A stretch of DNA of 64,000 nt from Bryum argenteum (Eukaryota; Streptophyta; Bryopsida; Bryales; Bryaceae): assembly GCA_037043015.1 (NCBI GenBank), contig CM073330.1, forward strand, positions 12,542,512 to 12,606,511. The letters are read 5' to 3'. This document shows positions 60,473 through 64,000 of this stretch, one piece after another. A program made the position numbers and the translations under genes. The notes under the pieces were generated by a model. That model saw only the letters and a list, made by a program, of their open reading frames with translations. It did no database searches and was not told the origin of the DNA. Within the stretch, counting starts at the first letter, position 1, and each line of letters opens with the position of its first letter.

Positions 60473-61169
60473 TTAGCATGTTATGAAAGCCAATACAATT
60501 CTACATGTATGTTGAGAAAAAAAGAATGTTTATGACATGGTAAAGTCTTAACCTCTTGGCCTCATTGTGGAATGGATGGAGTCTACATGAGAAACCTTGA
60601 TGAATATTGGTTCTACTTTGCCTCGAGATCAAACAAAGTTTAGCTAAACTTCCCTTATGTTATCTAGATACACTAGTTGTGGCCCATCATTCATAGGTGG
60701 AGCATTGATGATGCCCACGGCGAAGCATGGCCGCAAGCAGAAGGTGTGGTAGATTCTACATCTACTTATTTTCTTTTTATCATTGTGTGATGTAGTATTT
60801 CTTGGTTCATTTATTTATGGGTTGATTTGGAGCGCTTGAACATGACTTTATTGAGTTACTAGAACCAAATGTTGTCGTCTTCACATTTGTCATTGTGTTG
60901 GATTCCAAAACAAAAATTTACTCACAGTTGAACTTAAAGTCACTTCTAGTCACTACAAATCAATTTGTACAAACAATGGCTCATATTTAATATCAAAGTT
61001 AGGGAGATTATGTAATGTCATGTCATGTATCCTGATCTTGTTTACACGATGCACGCATGTAGGTAAAGAGCCCAGAAGTGACAATCGAGGCAATTAAACG
61101 TGCGATTAAAGACTTGAAGAGGGTGGTATGTGGAATCTAAACAAAGTAACCTTATTGCAAGCAAAACTA

Positions 61170-61414
61170 CACTACGAGAAAAAGGTGGGGTTGCAACATT
61201 TTTTGTAGACATTCAAGTTCAACAACATTTTGATACTTACTCTAACAACCTTTTCAGCCTTAGATCTACAAATTTATGAAATTATAAATAACGTAGCTTG
61301 GCATTCGGTAACATTGCTTATTTTCTTAAGAGCGTTGCTATAGCAAGTTTCCAAACGTTGCTTCACATTAGCAACAAAACAACATTGCAAATCCCTTCCC
61401 AAGTTGTAGTAGTG
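61170..61414. mobile_element. CACTA-related MITE
   Basis: The left end is CACTACGAGAAAAAGGTGGG. The right end reverse-complements to CACTACTACAACTTGGG, whose first 11 bases equal the left end of the large CACTA element at 17284. 245 bp; the flanks show no clear duplication. Confidence 0.5.
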
Positions 61415-64000
61415 ACATGATTTGTCCGAGACAAAGATGAACAAGATTATACATGGTACACCTAACAAGGTGCTTTGTTTTGTCGTAATGCAAATACATC
61501 ACATCTTTCTATGTAACATGGTACTATAAAATTATCAATTTATTCTCCAAATCCTACCCCTTACCGCTTCAACTGTATTTTCATATATGTATTATCTTGA
61601 GTTCATGTGTGCATGATTTTTATGCATATGTTGGATATGTATTGTAGCAACGATGGTAAGGATGAGGAGGAATGAAGGCATTTTGTCAAACTAAGTTAAA
61701 AAGTCACATATATTTGTGATAAGAGCAGTATATACTTGACTCATAGTTAAATTGATCTTGATTATGTTGGTTCTAGTCTTACATAACAAGTCAATATCTA
61801 TAAGTACAAAAATTGCGATGGAAACTTTAAATTTTTTGTAATGAAGAATGTTGAAGTTTGTATGTATATTTTTTCAATAAGAGACATGTGTGTGTTATGA
61901 GATACACGTATAATAGTCTCATGTAGTCAATACAATATTTTTATAACGGTATTATCTAATCACAAACTAGGATACGTTTAGTCTTTTCAAGTTGTAAGCA
62001 AAAAGTGTATTGCAAATACCATTTAGTGGTGTCGATTCATGACATTTTCCAATAGTAAAAGTAAAGATAAAATTTTACTTTTTTGCAAATAAAAGGAAAT
62101 ACGTTTGTCGCTGCTCTCCACTGCCGTTGTGTGGTCATAGAGCGTTGAAGAAATCAAGTTATATTTTCAAAATGAAAGTAAAATATACAATTTACATTTA
62201 TAGAAGATTGAGTTATAAAATTTGAATTTAATGTGAGCAAGGCAATGTGAACTTTGACCTACTTTTCTTTGATTTGGCATTTCCTTGAGGTATTTTACTT
62301 ATGGCGAAATTGGTGAGCCTCTTCTATAATAAAGGATATTTGCCTCTTGCATATTACTCATTTAGCTTGTCTAGCTATGTAGAAGTCTGTTTCAGCAACC
62401 TATTAGCATAAAAGACTAGTACTTGCAACCAACTATGTTGCTTGTGGCCAACTTGTTTATCTAGCTATAATGTTTTATGAATTCATGAGTAGAGGGTTTT
62501 AGATTACACTAAAATGTATTTTGAAGGGCCTATGTCATACATATTCCATCATAGCAAGGGTGTAATGATGATGCTAAATTTCTTTTACTGAATTGAGTTG
62601 GTTAGCAAATACTCTTTTACAAACTATATTGGCTTGTAGTCATGTACTTTCATACAAAACAACAATGTAAGATAATGTACTTCGCAGAGATTAGCAAACG
62701 AACAATATGTTTTCTTCCTACCATAGTTGAATGTCTATTTTACAAGTGTCAATTCTAATTGGGCTTTCTACTCAACTCATTCACTTTCAAAACTCTAGCA
62801 GATTTGACGTTGGTTATTTTGATGGCGATATGATGATTATTTTTACTAATGTCATTTTGGGTTGAAAATACATTCATTGTTGCTTTTCAATGTGGTAACA
62901 TTGCTTATTTTTCTAAAATTGTTGCTAAAGCAAGTAAGAGGACGATGCTTAACTTGAGCAACATTTATCTTGTCAAACATTTCGATTAATTGAGCACAGC
63001 TCCCAAGTTCTAATAGTCAAAATGAGGAGAGATTTAAAAAGCATAGTATTGATCAAAGCACGTGTAAGTTCAAAGGTATGTTAAATTACGTAAACTCATA
63101 TGCTCTTAAAGCAAGAATTCATACACGGCATTAAGAATTGTAGACCGTTTTATTTGCCTAGTTTTATTCAATTGGTTATTGTTGATATAAAATCAATAGT
63201 TAGCCAACTGGATTAGTATATGTACAGTAGTGACTCTCATTTACCAATTGGTATAAATATAGGATATTAAAAGCTTTAATCAATTGGAATTTATAAAAAC
63301 AGAGTACAATAGAGAGAATTCCGATCGAGATAATAAGTTGGTGTGAGAGTAGGGACTCTTTCTAATGGCCGGAAGTAAAACAATTGTGTTATCGTGTTTA
63401 TGATTTTCGGATCAATAGAATCAAAGTGTTTGCAATTTGTATGTGTGTGTCTGCAAATTATTGTGTTACAATTGGTGTGAGATTTGATTGTGTATGTGTG
63501 AGTGTGAATGATTAATTGGGAATCTAGAGATAGAGAAATTGTATGTAAGGATTATCATAACATTCAATTGGGTGAATTTTGTATGATGTTGATTGAGTGG
63601 CAGTAAAAGAATCGTTAGGGAAATCAAAATTGTGAAGTAAAGAAATGACAAAAGCTATGGGAAGTGAACCCAATGTAGAGGATAAGCGTGTGATTTTACC
63701 AATTGAGGATTAAGAGTAAGCATGTAGCAGTAGGGAACGGATAATCCCAACAAGAGCGAGAGACTGTGAAATAACCCAATTGGAAATTCAAAAGATACCG
63801 ATAGGGATTCTATGTGAATAAACTGGGAGATTGGAGTTAGTGGTGGAATAACTCAATTGGTTGACCTGAGGAATAAAGGCAATAGGAGTACACGATTGGA
63901 GAAGTAGAAGTGAAGCAATTAAAAAGGAAGCCATTGGAGAAATTACCAAGAGTAAAAATAGATATCAATGGGGGAAGATGTGCAAATTCTATAATCCAAC
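61415..64000. other. AT-rich stretch to the window end
   Basis: No gene seen. A 70-bp segment at 62892-62960 (GGTAACATTGCTTATTTT...) is a diverged copy of 61306-61374, inside the MITE at 61170-61414, suggesting a second fragment of that repeat. Confidence 0.5.

Overview
This is nuclear DNA from a plant-lineage (streptophyte) eukaryote with an intron-rich, transposon-rich genome. The support is GT-AG introns, a plant-type SUVR SET-domain gene, and CACTA, MULE and hAT transposons. A charophyte alga such as Chara is a guess from general character, not proved. I saw no reverse transcriptase, rRNA or credible tRNA.

Left third (1-16.3 kb). Three diverged copies of an unrecognised gene family (A at 1-893, B at 3032-4621, C at 7734-8438), a decayed hAT transposase (9.56-12.78 kb) and a coiled-coil/zinc-binding gene (13.7-15.6 kb) alternate with seven short GC-rich islands. 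The islands are built from a hairpin-forming motif, CGGTCGC-CCTA-GCGACCG. An island lies 120-300 bp upstream of each family copy and also flanks the hAT relic.

Middle (16.4-46.8 kb) is a three-level nest. Level 1 is a SUVR-like histone methyltransferase gene (exons at 16.4-17.25 kb and 46.65-46.81 kb). Level 2 is a CACTA element (17284-46596, ends CACTACTA/TAGTAGTG, 3-bp duplication ATA) sitting in an intron of that gene. It carries a multi-exon transposase, a possible F-box-like ORF and a TnpA-like gene. Level 3 is a 15.7-kb MULE-type element (29781-45502) inserted in the last exon of the TnpA-like gene. Its ends are inverted heptamer arrays.

The MULE is the most interesting object. Besides its transposase (zinc finger, DDE core, SWIM; one in-frame stop) it carries three minus-strand genes. 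One is a nine-exon, 1,089-codon gene whose exons join in perfect phase. It encodes a ParB-like domain followed by a permuted DNA-methyltransferase-like domain with an altered catalytic motif. The intron of a neighbouring small gene holds a 2.4-kb array with eight copies of a 20-bp palindrome. A ninth, degenerate copy lies in the transposase intron. A possible reading is a self-contained DNA-recognition/modification module with its own target array, comparable in logic to the anti-silencing VANC genes of VANDAL MULEs. That function is inference.

Right third (46.8-64 kb). A broken gene of a widespread, poorly named DDE-like transposase family (48.1-51.1 kb) is surrounded by TTTGTAC motifs. Beyond it are AT-rich DNA, an alanine-rich repeat ORF (58.75-59.47 kb) and four small MITE-like inverted-repeat elements.
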